A DNA stretch of 64,000 bases, from the NCBI GenBank assembly GCA_905116865.2, contig CAJHNH020002669.1, forward strand, positions 950,012 to 1,014,011. The letters are read 5' to 3'. A program made the translations under genes and the position numbers. Position 1 is the first letter of the stretch. Each line of letters starts with the position of its first letter. Source of the DNA: Candidula unifasciata. Its lineage: Eukaryota; Mollusca; Gastropoda; Stylommatophora; Geomitridae. Positions 1 to 20,900 of this stretch are shown here, piece after piece. The notes under the pieces are model-generated. The model worked only from the letters and a program-made list of their open reading frames with translations. It was not told where the DNA came from and made no database searches.

Positions 1-41
1 TTTCGCGACTCATTTTCAAGTGCTACAACATTATCCTTTAG

Positions 42-8136
<8,095 letters not shown>

Positions 8137-8249
8137 TATCTTCCAGAACATCTTAATGAATGATTGTGTCCCTTGAATAACTTTTAAAATGATGCAGAGG
8201 GGCCAACGGAAATTATGAATTATGAGGCCTGAACCTCTCTCATCAAATA

Positions 8250-8372
8250 GGTGTGTGTGTGTGTGTGTGCGCGCGCGTGCGTGCGTGCGTGTGTGCGCGC
8301 GCGTGTGTGTGTGCGCGCGCGTGCGTGCGTGCGTGTGTGTGTGCGTGTGCGCGTGCGTGTGTGTGTGTGTGT
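8250..8372 (+). repeat. (GT)/(GC) alternating microsatellite
   Basis: Mixed GT and GC dinucleotides over 120 bases followed by a G9 run; alternating purine-pyrimidine of this kind can adopt Z-DNA (established property of such tracts). Confidence 0.95.
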
Positions 8373-8567
8373 GGTTGGGGGGGGGGGATTATTAACGTGA
8401 GCTTCCATGTCTCGATGTCTATGCAAGTATACTTCTTCTTCTTTATTTTCTTCTTCTTCTTTCCTTTGCTTTAAATCTTTTTCTTCTCGTGTTCTTTCAA
8501 TCAATTCTGACACAAATGTTCTTTCATGAAATGACGTCAAATTGTGACACTTACAACCACAGGTGTT

Positions 8568-8781
8568 TCGTCCTTTTAGGACGACATTTTTTGTTATTTG
8601 AAGCCCCACCCTAGCTTTTGCCAGGGGCCGCAATACAGGCAGGTCATAAATATGGCCAATTGTCTGAACGTGGTTTCTGGGACCTTTACACGGCGATCCT
8701 CATCCACATGGTGGTACTTTGTGTCATCGGGTGTTTATCGCTTGTGTGATGTCCTGGTGGGGTAGAAAGTCAGTCAGTCAA
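8568..8781 (+). mobile_element. Family A interspersed repeat, copy 1
   Basis: About 210 bp. Shared blocks: 'gaagccccac', 'ttttgccaggggccgcaat', 'ggtttctgggacc', 'actttgtgtcatc', 'gtgtttatcgcttgtgtgat'. Near-identical copies lie at 8908 and 14429, a diverged one at 9505 and a reverse one at 39165. Confidence 0.8.
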
Positions 8782-8804
8782 ACTGTGCACCATATTTTTT
8801 CTCG

Positions 8805-8890
8805 ATCTCTCTGCTCTCGTCCCCTCCAACTTTCCTACTGTCACGATGTACTCAAGTTTTCTCCTTCTCATCACATGACCTTATACTACA
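8805..8890 (-). pseudogene. Non-LTR retrotransposon tail fragment
   Basis: On the minus strand it resembles the 57400-57530 fragment, encoding a [18 protein letters not shown] stretch common at the C-terminus of non-LTR reverse transcriptases. It is very short and lies between two family A copies. Confidence 0.4.
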
Positions 8891-8907
8891 TCACCATATC
8901 ATCCCTT

Positions 8908-9097
8908 TGAGGGATGCAATTTTTCGTTAGTTGAAGCCCTACTCTGGCTCTTGCCAGGGGCCGCAATATAGCCCGGCCATAAATAGGTCTAATGGTTGAA
9001 CGCGGTTTCTGGGACCTCTCCATGGTGATCCTCGTCCATATCGTGGTACTTTGTGTCATCAGGTGTTTATCGCTTGTGTGATGTCCTGGTGGGGTAA

Positions 9098-9100
<3 letters not shown>
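8908..9100 (+). mobile_element. Family A interspersed repeat, copy 2
   Basis: Closely matches copies 1 and 3 from 'gttagttgaagccc' to 'gatgtcctggtggggta'. It directly precedes the GA microsatellite at 9102. Confidence 0.8.
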
Positions 9101-9101
<1 letters not shown>

Positions 9102-9180
<79 letters not shown>

Positions 9181-9199
9181 CACACACACATACACACAC
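9102..9199 (+). repeat. (GA)n then (CA)n microsatellite
   Basis: About 38 GA units, then short CA repeats, directly after a family A element; it may have grown from that element's tail. Confidence 0.95.
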
Positions 9200-9504
9200 A
9201 TGACCAAAGAATGTAAGCTGTCTCTTCCTGGTGAGGGCAATCAGTTCTCTTTGTACTCAGTTATTTTCAACACATCTTCATTACTCTTTTTATCTGGCCA
9301 GGGTATTCTCATCCTTCGTCTATAAAACTAATAGATTGAAATAGATTATCTATATCTAAACTGTTGTCTCTAGTATGAACGACACTGTCTTTTGTAATTT
9401 ACTCAGCGACCCGTACAGTTTGGATTGACAACTCCATCCCAATATGAGATGCCGTTTTGGGGAGGGGGGAAGGGTGGAGGGCAGTGGGTATTTTAAAGCA
9501 CAAT

Positions 9505-9635
9505 CCGGACTGTTGACGGGGCCTTAATATAACCTAACGATTGAACGGGATTTCTGGGACTTGTGCTGCCCGGAGGATGGTTATCCGAATGATGGCAATT
9601 TGTGTCAAAGGGTGTTCTTAGGTCGTGGTGCGGTC
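9505..9635 (+). mobile_element. Family A interspersed repeat, diverged copy
   Basis: Retains 'gggatttctgggacttgt' and 'gtgtcaaagggtgttctta' in family A order but with many substitutions. Confidence 0.5.
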
Positions 9636-9918
9636 AAACTGGGGTTCAATATCAGTCAAGTTTGGATGCAAGGATACAGTTCTCAAATTATCAGCGGTTT
9701 TTAAGCGACCAGGTAGCACCCAGCTGGGGTTGTGAGGGAGACAGAACACGACACTTATTATTACGGCGAACTAAATACTCGGTTCGAATCCAGCTACAGA
9801 CAGTTTGGCAGCCAGGTCGCATTGCGTTGGTTTCGACCGTGGTTTGGAAAGCCGACCTTGCAGTGAGCAATGGCAAACTACTAAACGTAAAGTTGTCTTG
9901 TGAAATAACTAACAGCCA

Positions 9919-10212
9919 TCACCGTGTGGGTTCCAGGGGCTCCATTGTGGGGGCGGGGGGGGGGACAAGAATTGACCCACTGCCACCCTAAACTAGCATG
10001 CCGTAAAAGTCGACTAATTGAGATCTTCCTTCTAAGTTGGAGGGCATCAGCCTGAGAGGCAAGGAACCAATAATCTGCATACAATTAAATCAGACGTGTT
10101 AAACGGATGTGCACACTTAGGTTCTGGAACTAGAGGTTGACCAGAGGTGAACAAACAACCAGAACTTTCCGCTAGAGTTGACAGCCGGTGAACGCAAAGA
10201 AGAAGAAGTAGA
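9919..10212 (+). mobile_element. Family C short interspersed element, copy 2
   Basis: The most complete copy: begins 'gtgtgggttccaggggctcc', contains a G-run, 'attgacccactgcc', 'catgccgtaaaagtcgacta', 'ctgagaggcaaggaacca', 'ttctggaac', and ends 'gaacgcaaagaagaagaag'. Confidence 0.7.
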
Positions 10213-10581
10213 AGACTAACAGTCAAACAATGCAAGGACTAACACTGGACAGTGCTGGACAGTCTCTATTGTATTTGCTGCACGCACTATTACAACGTCC
10301 TCCCGAAGTTGTTTAAATATTCCTGTAAGTAACGAAATATTGTAAAAGAACTAAAAAAGAAAACACCACCAATTTGCTTCAGTAATTCGGTTTAATTTCG
10401 AAAGTAGTTTATAATGACATTTGTTTGTGTACAATTTGTGTACGGGATGTGTCTGCGTATATGTGAACATGTGTGTGCATGTGGGTATACATTAGTATGA
10501 TGTGTGTGTGTGCGCGTGTACGTGTGTGTGAGAGAGAGGTGAGGGGGAGATGGGATGCTATTTTGGTTTCCTCCACACTTC

Positions 10582-10589
<8 letters not shown>

Positions 10590-10621
<32 letters not shown>
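10590..10621 (+). repeat. G32 homopolymer
   Basis: Thirty-two consecutive G. It is intergenic and preceded by a short GT/GA-rich block (10500-10545). Confidence 0.85.
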
Positions 10622-10622
<1 letters not shown>

Positions 10623-10759
10623 AAAATTCCAATAATTCAAATGTTATCACAATCTATGCAGCTTGTTTTCACCATGAGGGCTAAGTCTTACGATGCAGCA
10701 GCCACTCCATGGTACCTGTATTGATTACTCCAATAAAGGGTTGGTAATGGTGTCTCCTA

Positions 10760-11045
10760 CCTCGCCCGCGAAAGTGGCATAGACGAGCCTCCCGATGCTT
10801 TACACCTAAGGTCACGCAATCGTGTTAGTGTCAGAGATTCGTCATTGCCCGCCAGCCCAGTCCTAACAGCGTTAATGTTTACTGCTCTGGCCAGGTTTCT
10901 TGCCGCACGCGATGACGCATTGCTTGCCAGGTGCTCAATAACGATGTTAGTGATTGATGCTAGCATGACTATTTCAGCTTGTTTTTGAAGCCTTGTATTT
11001 CTTTTTCGTCTTTGGCTTACATATATGAATGCATTATGCCCTTGT
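10760..11045 (+). mobile_element. Family B interspersed repeat, copy 2
   Basis: Shares 'ggtcacgcaatcgtgttagt', 'gattcgtcattgcccgcc' and 'cagcgttaatgtttactg' style blocks with 4195-4385, and in reverse with 40525-40745. Followed at once by the ATC repeat. Confidence 0.5.
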
Positions 11046-11063
11046 CTTTGTGGCAATAATTTG

Positions 11064-11064
11064 T

Positions 11065-11140
<76 letters not shown>
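11064..11140 (+). repeat. (ATC)n microsatellite
   Basis: About 25 ATC triplets between a family B copy and a reverse RT fragment. Confidence 0.97.
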
Positions 11141-11310
11141 GTTTCCACTTCTGCCGTTCAGATTTGTGGGGATGAACAGTTTGCGATCCATTGCTTGATG
11201 GGCAGCGATAGCTACGGCCATTCCGTGTCGATGTAAGAGCTCTTTAATGACATCAATCCATATTCTCCTAGGGCGGCCTCTTGCTTTCACTTCAGATCTT
11301 TTCATGTGTA
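11140..11310 (-). pseudogene. Non-LTR retrotransposon C-terminal remnant
   Basis: Minus strand reads KARGRPRRIWIDVIKELL...MAVAIAAHQAMDRKLFIP, the terminal GRP-x-W and (D)R-x-x-(W/F) block of retroelement reverse transcriptases. Confidence 0.6.
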
Positions 11311-11399
11311 TCGCCTGCATTGGTAAAAAAAAAATGTGTATAGTCACATTAAATAAAGATAACTGCAGTTCTGGTCGTTTATGAGTTCGAGTTGGCCTG

Positions 11400-11410
11400 G
11401 TGTGTGTGTA

Positions 11411-11454
<44 letters not shown>

Positions 11455-11515
11455 TGCGCGTGTATATGCGCGTGCGCGCGTGTGTGCGTGTGTGTATATG
11501 TATGTGTATGTGTGT
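11400..11515 (+). repeat. (GT)n microsatellite
   Basis: GT repeats with GC and AT interruptions, intergenic. Confidence 0.95.
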
Positions 11516-12059
11516 GGTGTACAAAATAGCTAATTTAGATGTCTTCTTCATTTCCTTTTCCCTGCCAGTGGTTTTCAGATGAGAAGGTGGCAGGCTTCTC
11601 TGAAATCTGCGGTGTGATGCATGTCCTCCACGGATGCTACAGCGTGCGTTGATATACCTTTCCTAATTGGAGGGACCATGGAAAAGTAACAGTTGTTGAG
11701 AGAATGAGTGGACTCTGTCCAAATCATAGGGACTGCACAAGACGTATCTTGCCTTTTGCAAGTCAACCAGTTTGAGATGTGCTGCACATGTAAAGGTCAC
11801 ATGTATTGTAGCCAATGTGTGACCACCAGATCTGATCTCAGTCTCCTATTTTGCAGCCGAAATACAAACTGTACACCTTCTTAATCACTTCAGTATCTTG
11901 TTTTTGTGAAAGAAATGTCAGCTCACCACATATGTAATAAAATTATTAATGCTTTTCATAAGTCCTCGACATTTTTAACTACGATAGTTTTGATATGACA
12001 AACTAATGGTAACGTTATATTACAGACTGAATGTTAAATGTTGAATTAGGAATCGATAT

Positions 12060-12720
12060 CACAGCCTCTTAAAGTCCAACCTCACGTCCTCGTCGTGAGA
12101 GGTGGAAACAGAACAAAGTAGGGGATTGCTAGGTGTGGGCGAAGTATGGTGTGGCCTCGTGCCACGGGACCGCTACGGTAGCCATGAAGGCCACCCTGGG
12201 TCACCCCGAAACGTCCTGGCCAACGGGGCTCTGGTGAAGTTGCGACAGGCCTAGCAAGCCGGCAATGGATTTATTACCGCTACAGAAATCAAAATGAGAT
12301 ATAAACGGACTGATCAAACGGTATCTGACCATCGCTATGTTAAGGGACTACGAGACTAACAATAAAAGAAAATTAGTAACCATGGAAATGAGATGTCTGA
12401 GAAGGTCTGTAGGAGTGACCATAAGAGATAAGATCACAAATGAGATTATTAGAGAAAAAGTCGGCACAGAACCAATTCTAAATTACATACAAAGACAGCA
12501 AGTGAAATGGTTTGCCCACTTAGAAAGAATGCCTTGTGACACTATACCATACAAAGCATACATGGAAAGAGAAGAAGGTCGTAGAGCAAGAGGTAGACCA
12601 AGAACAACATGGAAGGATAACATCAGAGAAGCTCTTCAACAGCACGATGTGCCTATGGTCGAGGCGGCCAGAAGAGCCAGAAACAGAACCTTATATCTCC
12701 CTCGACACCCACAGCGGTAA
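12060..12720 (+). pseudogene. Non-LTR retrotransposon remnant: GC-rich 5' block joined to RT C-terminus
   Basis: From 12313 the plus strand is open to the TAA at 12718: KLVTMEMRCLRRSVGV, then PILNYIQRQQVKWFAHLERM, then RRARGRPRTTWKDNI. This is the classic tail of non-LTR endonuclease/RT proteins. The RT catalytic motifs are missing. The GC-rich block 12060-12300 before it may be the 5' end of the same element, which would make it an internally deleted copy; that is inference. Confidence 0.65.
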
Positions 12721-12954
12721 AATAGGAAGTGAAGAAGAAGAAGAATCACACCAGTCGAGACACTCCCATAAGCGCTCTGTCGCCATCTTCAGCAGCAAAC
12801 AAAGAGTTCCAATTCTGATGGCACCAGTACCGGTCTGATTGTATATCCGTCTCGCCTTTTCCTTGAGTGTTGAGCATCCAACAGATTCCCTAGCAACTCC
12901 TCACAGCGCCATTCTTCTCAGACCGTAATGATCTATTTGTGCTTTTGCACTTTT

Positions 12955-13195
12955 CACTCGCCCCCAGAGGACCCTCACAACATCCAGCTTGTCATTCATC
13001 AGTTCACCACCAAGTGGTGCAGAACTGACCAGTCTACTGCCTGCTCATTTCCCAACACACTGGCAGAACCTGGAGAGAATATTCTAAGGAAGCTAACTAC
13101 CCGGGACCTCTGAAGTTATGCTTTCCATTCTGCACGGAGAATACCTGTCTCCACCTTTTTCAACATGCTCCGTGAGACCTTTACAATTACAGCCT
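12955..13195 (-). pseudogene. Retrotransposon RNase H fragment
   Basis: Near-copy of the RNase H segment at 60730-60960. On the minus strand it encodes the HAGVxGNEQAD-type region in broken form. Shared DNA blocks include 'catcagttcaccaccaagtg' and 'cctgctcatttcccaacaca'. Confidence 0.7.
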
Positions 13196-13516
13196 ATATT
13201 AGAGACAAGATAATTATTCACAAAGGTGGTGTACTCATATGTAGGATTGCATCATCAACTTCTAGATACATATTTTGTTTACTAGTCACTATGAAAGCAA
13301 ATTATGCAGTCGTCCACAACGGCTGCGGCACCTATATAACTTGATCGTGTTTGAATAAACTTGTGCCTGCCATGTGTCTGGAGAACTGGAGCCAATCGAC
13401 TTTTTAAAATGCCATTTTTCGTTTTAATTGGCTGTTAGGATAAGATATTTTCATAAATGGTCTTTTGCTAATGTAAGACTACACCGAGATTTAATGTCAC
13501 AGACTACAATATCACA

Positions 13517-13577
<61 letters not shown>
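13517..13577 (+). repeat. (CA)n microsatellite
   Basis: About 30 CA units, intergenic. Confidence 0.97.
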
Positions 13578-14428
13578 CCTGGTTTCTATTGGAATGCTAA
13601 CCAGGCAAACCTGGGATCTGTCTACTGCATGTAGAGTTCATATTTGTAGCACATGTTCAGTAGTGTCTGCCCATTTGGGCAAAGTTATGAACTTCCAATC
13701 TCTTGAAATTCTTTTTAATATGGCTGCAGAGTCCAGTAGAAAATCCAGATATAATGGTCTGTTTATTTCGTGCTAGGAGTTGATTGCGTCTTCAGGATTT
13801 GTAGCCTTGATGTCAGCCACAATGTTTATATTTCATACATGACGTCAGTTAGAAGGCGACATCCCCCTATCCCGGCAAAACAGAGTTCTCGGTGATAACA
13901 TAACATAACATAACATAACAAAACAACATAGCAAAAATCTTTACACTCACGACACCGGTTGCCTGTTTGCCCAGCTACCAAAAGTTCGATTTCCAATACC
14001 GATCTTGGAACCCAGGCAGAATAAACCTGAAATAAGTGTTATTTAATATCATTGGGGGAAAAAAGGCGACCCGTGTGTTATTGTCCACAGAGCATTAACA
14101 CAGTGATAAGATATCAACACATCAAGAAACAACTGTAGATAGAAGAATTAGGAGTATTCCATCAATCCACCCATTTTTAGAAGTCAAACCAAAAAAATCG
14201 AACAGGTTCAACCTAGTCTGAGCAGTTTCGGCTTTACTTGTGGCCTGGTTTCTTTGTGCTAAATATGTGGGATAATAAGTGCTAATTGCACAAAAACGAG
14301 TGGCTTGGACCGGTACTTAAGTTCTTGGTGAGGGTTGCTGAAAAAAAAAAAGGGGGGTGGGGGCTTGTGTGCACGAGTATAAGAGTTCCCTCTAGTGCAC
14401 TCTAGTGCTTATATAACACTCATTCTTT

Positions 14429-14641
14429 ACGTCCTTTTTAGGGCGTAATTTTTTGTTATTTGAAGCCCCACTCTGGCTTTTGCCAGGGGCCGCAATATAG
14501 GCAGGCCATAAATATGGCCAATTGTCTGAACGCGGTTTCTGGGACCTCTCCACGGTGATCCTCATCCGCATGGTGGCACTTTGTGTCATCGGGTGTTTAT
14601 CGCTTGTGTGATGTCCTGGTGGGGTAGAAAGTCAGTCAGTC
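14429..14641 (+). mobile_element. Family A interspersed repeat, copy 3
   Basis: Full-length match to 8568-8781 from 'cgtccttttta' to 'agtcagtcagtcact', including both ends, which helps define the element's limits (about 210 bp). It lies 350 bases before the CCDC42-like start codon. Confidence 0.8.
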
Positions 14642-14761
14642 ACTCTAGTGCTAATTGAAGACTGTTTGATGGGTAAAACCAGACATGAGAGGCACACCAG
14701 ACGTACAGGACGCTTCTTTCAACCAACATATGACTAGCATTAATTACCTCTAGAAGCTGAT

Positions 14762-14780
14762 GGGGGGGGGGGGGGGGGGG
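14762..14780 (+). repeat. G19 homopolymer
   Basis: Nineteen G, 210 bases before the CCDC42-like ATG, so possibly in its promoter. Confidence 0.85.
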
Positions 14781-14990
14781 AATGTGCGCATCTGTGGATG
14801 TGGCCGGAGTGCTGTGAAGATAACCCAATTCATAGAATATATATTTGGGAGCTCTTCTGCCATGTAGGTTTTAAAAAGTCTTCACCAGGCCCGGTATCTC
14901 CTAGGAGTTCTAATTTACATAAAGTTGTTTACACATGGCCGCCTAAGTCGCCTAGCTAGTACCGGTCTGCTGGTACATTATTGATGAAGA

Positions 14991-17900
14991 ATGGCAAACC
15001 CTGCCGTGTACAAGCTGGAGCTAGAGGAGCAAAAACGAAGAGTTTTCGTCACGCAACTGCACGATCGGTGAGATTCGTTGTAAATAATGCCTGGTGTCAT
15101 TTTGTTGCGTTTGAACTTGTAAATTAAGGGGTGATCGCTTACTGATGTGATGTGTTAAGTACTCAAGTAAAAACGAGCTCTACCGAGGGGTGAAATCTAC
15201 GAGGTAGCTTCAAAACGTTTCCGTAGTTTGTATATTATGTACAAATGAGAAACAATGCGATTATTTTAATCAAATTACTTTCAGAATAGCTTCCTTCGGA
15301 AACTACTAACTTTTGCCGCCAGCGGTTATATGCCGTTGTTTTCGCTGCCTCCTTCTGCTGCGTTGTCACATTGGAAATAACGTTCTGAACATCGTGAATC
15401 ACTGCCCGGTAAGTGCCGATTGTAGGCCAGGGAACTAGAAAAATCATCCAGCGCCAGGTCTGGAGAAGATGGAGGATGTTCTATGGCTGTCATACGGTAT
15501 GATGCGAGGTACTGCTTCGTCAGTATGGGTCGGCTTGATGGCTCATTGCCATGGAGCAGAAACTAACTGTTATTTTTCTGTTTTCAGGGAGTTTCTAAAA
15601 TTACCAAAGATTTCAATGTACATTTCCTTGTTAACTTTTTTGAAGAAATGAAATCACGATAAATACTTCTAGAATCAAAAACAACTTTAAACAGTATGCA
15701 GTCAAAAGGATATGCCTTAAAAATTAAATGTAGATCAAACAGTTAGTGTCCGGTTTCCAAAAACTGTGTAAAAGTTCATAAAAAATTGTGAGGTTGCAGA
15801 AGAAAACCATTCGGAAGAAAATGTAGGTTGATAATTGCATTGTTACTGATTTCTACACAGTACACACATTCCGGGACCTTTTTAAAGCTACCTCATACTA
15901 GCACAACAAATGTTAACAAATACTACCATACCCCCCATATTTCCTTTCCCCTTTTCTTCTTGGAGCCGCCATGGTCTAGCGGCTAGACACTTGCCTGCGG
16001 ACCGAAAGATCATGGGTTTAGGTCCTGACAGGGTCTGGACTTTTCTCCAAAATGACCCAGCCTTGATTAGGTCCCAAGTGTAGTCCAGGGAAGTAAAGAC
16101 AGCTGGTGTGATGCTAACCACACCACACACCACACACCACACACCAAGTGCGTTTTGGTCTATAAAATCTAGGTCTAGCACTATATACCTAATATGCCTG
16201 AAGGTGAACAAAAAGGTCCTTTATTTTTACTGACCTTTTCTTCTTGGACGGTGGCCTTCAAGACTGAAACTTGCTGACTCAGAGCAGAAATGCCAGAAAC
16301 CTTGTTCGACTGTATAAGTATAATACAGTTTCACAGGGAAACTCGCTACTTACGAAGTAACATGCAGTCAATTCTGTATGTGGGTAAAAATTGCGAGAGC
16401 AAAAACACCTCATGTGAACCAAGAATAAAATGAGTGATGAAAAATATTGAGAGTGACACAAACTTTGAATGCACTGGCTCCTTAATTAATAACATTCAGG
16501 ACTGTTGAAGATAAGACAGACAATTTAAAGATTACACAGAACTATTGTGTTATTATTGTTATTATTAAAAGGCTTATGTAATTATATAATATAAAAATAA
16601 TAAGGTAGTTTCATATTAATTTTTTCCACAGTTTTATGATACAAAAGTTGTACTAAAAATTAAAAATAAAAATTGTAACAAAAGAATGTTACATTTCATT
16701 TTGTTTCACAAGGTGAAAAAAAAAAATAAAGAAAAAAATTACTGTTTACTTTGTTTCCTAATTTCATGACACAAATATTGTACATCTAAAATTTACTTCT
16801 AAACCAGGGAGGATGAAGAAGATGTGACATATTTCCCTGTCATCAAGGAGTCGGCAGACAGACTGCTTGAAAATGGAGTCAACACATTACAGAAAACACT
16901 TCTTCTGAAGAAGGAAGTCGAGGTGGACAAGGTAAATGCCGAACTGGAAGCCAAACGATATGAGTTCAAACAGCGTATGGAGATGTGTGCTCACCGACAG
17001 GCTGAGTTGCAGAGGAAACAGCAACAGGTAGGATATTACAGTTTGACAGACTGAGGTGGAACATTAACTATCAGTCAGTCAGGCCAACTCTCCAGCCCTA
17101 TGTGCTTTCATAGCCGGTGCCTCGTATCCACTTTTGCAGAGGTCAGCCTCTGCCTCATTTTCCGAAATTGTACCCTCCATCAGCATTCTTTCCAGGTCAC
17201 CATGACGACGCTCAACATGGCCGACTGACCTCAGTTTTCAGGAAAGGAGGCTGTTTTTGTTCAAATTCTTCTCTTTGTTTAGATGATGTCGGATGTCAAT
17301 ATTTTTCTTCTTTTTGGTCTACCGTATTTTAAGAATTTTTCGGAAGCATTTCAGTTCAAAAGCCCCTATTTTTTCTTCAAAGATTGAGTCATCAAAAACA
17401 AATAAACAAATAGCACATTAACACATAGAAAATTAACACATAGCAAATTAACAAACAGCAAATTAACAAACAGAAAATTAACAAATAATGAATTAAGGGC
17501 TAATTTGTTACCATAGAAAGACACAATATTCTTCTTCTTTCTCAACTTTTTATCTCTCGATGAAACATTCCTGGCATCTTTCTGTCTTTCCAGATAAAAG
17601 TCTTCTGGTGTGCTTTGAGGAGGCATGGAACCACAGTCAATGGGGATACCACTTAAGGCCAGGGAAGCTCTCTCACTCCATAGTGTTAAGTAACAGAGAA
17701 GAAATCAAAAAAAAAAAAAAAAACCCACATATTACTGCAAGATAATTGAAGGATAGGTGACTTTGCATGAGTTGGTTAAGTGGCCATGCTTATCAGGAAG
17801 TAAAGGACAAAAGACAAAAGGAAAATAGTACCGACAGAAATAAAATGTTTATGTACTATGCTAGGTGTAACCAGGAAAGATCAACTTAGGAACAATGACA

Positions 17901-20900
17901 TCAGGAAGAGAGTCTGCACAGAACCAGTTCTGAACTTTATAGGTAGACAACGAAGCCATGTAACAAGATTGGCATCAGACAGGGCACCACAGAGAGAAAT
18001 GTTATACAGAGCCAGAAGTTGACTACGCAGAAGATAGACCGCAGAAATATCAGACACTGAAAAGTACTTTATACGAATAGAACAGAAGGGCCCTTTCCAG
18101 AGAAATCTTCCTGCCTTGATGCCACAAGGCATTCCAGGAGTAGAGATGAAAAAAAAAGAAGTAGAAGACTACTATAATGTTGTGCTACTTTATAGCCTGT
18201 AATAATGTGTGCTACTTTATAGCCTGTAACAATGTGTGCCACTTTATAGCCTGTAATAATGTGTGCTACTTTATAGCCTGTAACAATGTGTGCTACTTTA
18301 TAGCCTGTAATAATGTGTGCCACTTTATAGCCTGTAACAATGTGTGCTACTTTATAGCCTGTAACAATGTGTGCTACTTTATAGCCTGTAACAATGTTGT
18401 GCTACTTTATAGCCTGTAACAATGTTGTGCTACTTTATAGCCTGTAATAATGTTGTGCTACTTTATAGCCTGTAATAATGTTGTGCTACTTTATACCCTG
18501 TAATAATGTGTGCTACTTTATAGCCTGTAATAATGTTGTGCTACTTTATAGCCTGTAATAATGTGTGCTACTTTATAGCCTGTAACAATGTTGTGCTACT
18601 TTATAGCCTGTAATGATGTTGTGCTACTTTATAGCCTGTAATAATGTTGTGCTACTTTATAGCCTGTAATAATGTTGTGCTACTTTATAGCCTGTAATAA
18701 TGTTGTGCTATTTTATAGCCTGTAACAATGTTGTGCTTCTTTATAGCATGTAATAATGTTGTGCAACTTTATAGCCTGTAATAATGTTGTGCTACTTTAT
18801 AGCCTGTAACAATGTTGTGCTACTTTATAGCCTGTAATAATGTTGTGCTACTTTATAGCCTGTAACAATGTTGTGCTACTTTATAGCCTGTAATAATGTG
18901 TTCTACTTTATAGCCTGTAACAATGTTGTGCTACTTTATAGCCTGTAACAATGTTGTGCTTCTTTATAGCCTGTAATAATGTTGTGCTACTTTATAGCCT
19001 GTAATAATGTTGTGCTACTTTAAAGCCTGTAATAATGCTGTGCTACTTTAAAGCCTGTAACAATGTGTGCTACTTTATAGCCTGTAACAATGTTGTGCTA
19101 CTTTATAGCCTGTAATAATGTTGTGCTACTTTATAGCCTGTAACAATTTTGTGCTACTTTATAGCCTGTAACAATATTGTGCTGCAATTTTAAGTTCCAT
19201 ACTTTGTTCAGGCTCTTTAAAAGCTATGCTACTTTATTTCATCCTAATTTTATTGTACTATTTTAGATGAAGGACAGGGTGGAGAAGTTTGAGAAGTTTA
19301 TTCAGGAGAATGATGCCAAAAGGAGGAGGGCAATCCAAAAATATCAGCAAGAAGTGAGACAAAAGGAGCAGAAGGCCCTGGAGTTCATTTCTTTATCTGA
19401 CCAGTTGCAGCACTTGAAAACTAGGTCAGTAGGTCATTTCTTTGGTCATGTTTAAATATAAGTAGAACAATTTACATTTACTCTGTGACTTTTAAAATGA
19501 ATAAAAGTAAACATTTATCTTTAAGAGAAAAGATTTTGGATAGTTTAACATTTTAGCAAGGAGAAAAAATTTGTATCAGAAACGAATTGTCAGTAGATGA
19601 GACGATTGGCTACGGGAGGACATGGACTGTAGGAAAAGAAGTAGCCTTGAGATAAGCTGTTTTACTAGTATATGTGGGAAGCGGTTAATGGCAACAGTTT
19701 CATGCAGGACATAAGGAGCAACTGAGGAGGGTTGGCATGAGACTGGCTGCCTCACCATAGAGACAAATGTAACTGTAAAATGCAATCAAACATGAATCAC
19801 TATACAAAGGGTTTTGTGTACACCGGTCAGGATCCTATGCATCTTGCTGTATCTTATTCTTCATTTTGTTCTCCCTGCCAGTGATGTGATGAATATTCTC
19901 CCCATAAAACATGCTTTTCACCAGAATACTGACCTGGGATCTATATACAGCAAAGAGAGAGAGAGAGAGAATGTATGCAGCACATGTTTAGTATAGATTG
20001 CATGTGCAAATGGGCAAAGTTCCTCAGTCTTGAATTTGCTGTAGATTTGGCTGCAGTCTGTTGTGTGCAGTTCACAATCTTTATACAGTGGTCTGTTGCT
20101 TTTGTGTCAGGAGGTTGATTGGGGTCTTTGAGTGTGTATTCTGGATCCCCTTGTGGGTTATGGGTTTCCATTGTGGGTTCTGGGTTTCCATTGTGGGAAA
20201 CACAAGAATAGACCCACTGCCTCCCTAACAGGAATGTTGTGAGTTTCAACTAACTGAAGGGAGGAAAGGGGATGGGGATCCTGTCTTTAAAGTCTGAGTG
20301 CTGCCTGAGAGATAAGGCTCCAACAGCCTACATACAAATAAGTCAGATCTGTGAAATGAATATGCACCCAACACTCAGGTTCTTGAACAAGTTCAGCAGT
20401 GTAGGAAAGACCAGAAGTTTCCTCCGGAGTTTACAGCTGATAAACGCGAAGAAGTATTCTGGGTGGGAAGTATACCAGTGAGCTAGTACCAAGTTTATGT
20501 CACTAATCTGCACACATAATCACGATGATTACTTTTACTTCCTAGGAAATTTCCGGGCACCCATTTTTTAAGCTGAGTCAGCATGAAAGTGCAGGTCATT
20601 TGAAAAAAAAAAGGCTTAACAGTTTTACTTTCTTTTCAGGCATCAAGCTCTACAGACCAAGCTAAGAAAATACAAAGTTTACGAAGAATACCTTCAAAAT
20701 GTAGTTGATGCTATGCCAGAAGGTAGGCCTTCCAGTAGTTTTTAAATAATTTAATAAAAAAAAACAATGAAAACATATTTCCTACTTTCTTTCTTTCTTA
20801 ACTCTTTCAGTCCCAGGGGATTTAGAATAAAAGGCCAAAGGGTTGTAAAGTAAGACATAAAATCTGCGCATCTTGCGTTCATTGGGTTTCTAAGTAGGAA

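Larger units (their letters stand above)
8137..14990. other. Intergenic region between the protease and the CCDC42-like gene
   Basis: No gene was found. It contains microsatellites (8250, 9102, 11064, 11400, 13517), G-runs (10590, 14762), four family A copies, family C and B copies, an RT C-terminal fragment on each strand and an RNase H fragment. 11560-12050 and 13200-13500 show nothing recognisable. No polyadenylation signal close to the protease stop is clear. Confidence 0.6.
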
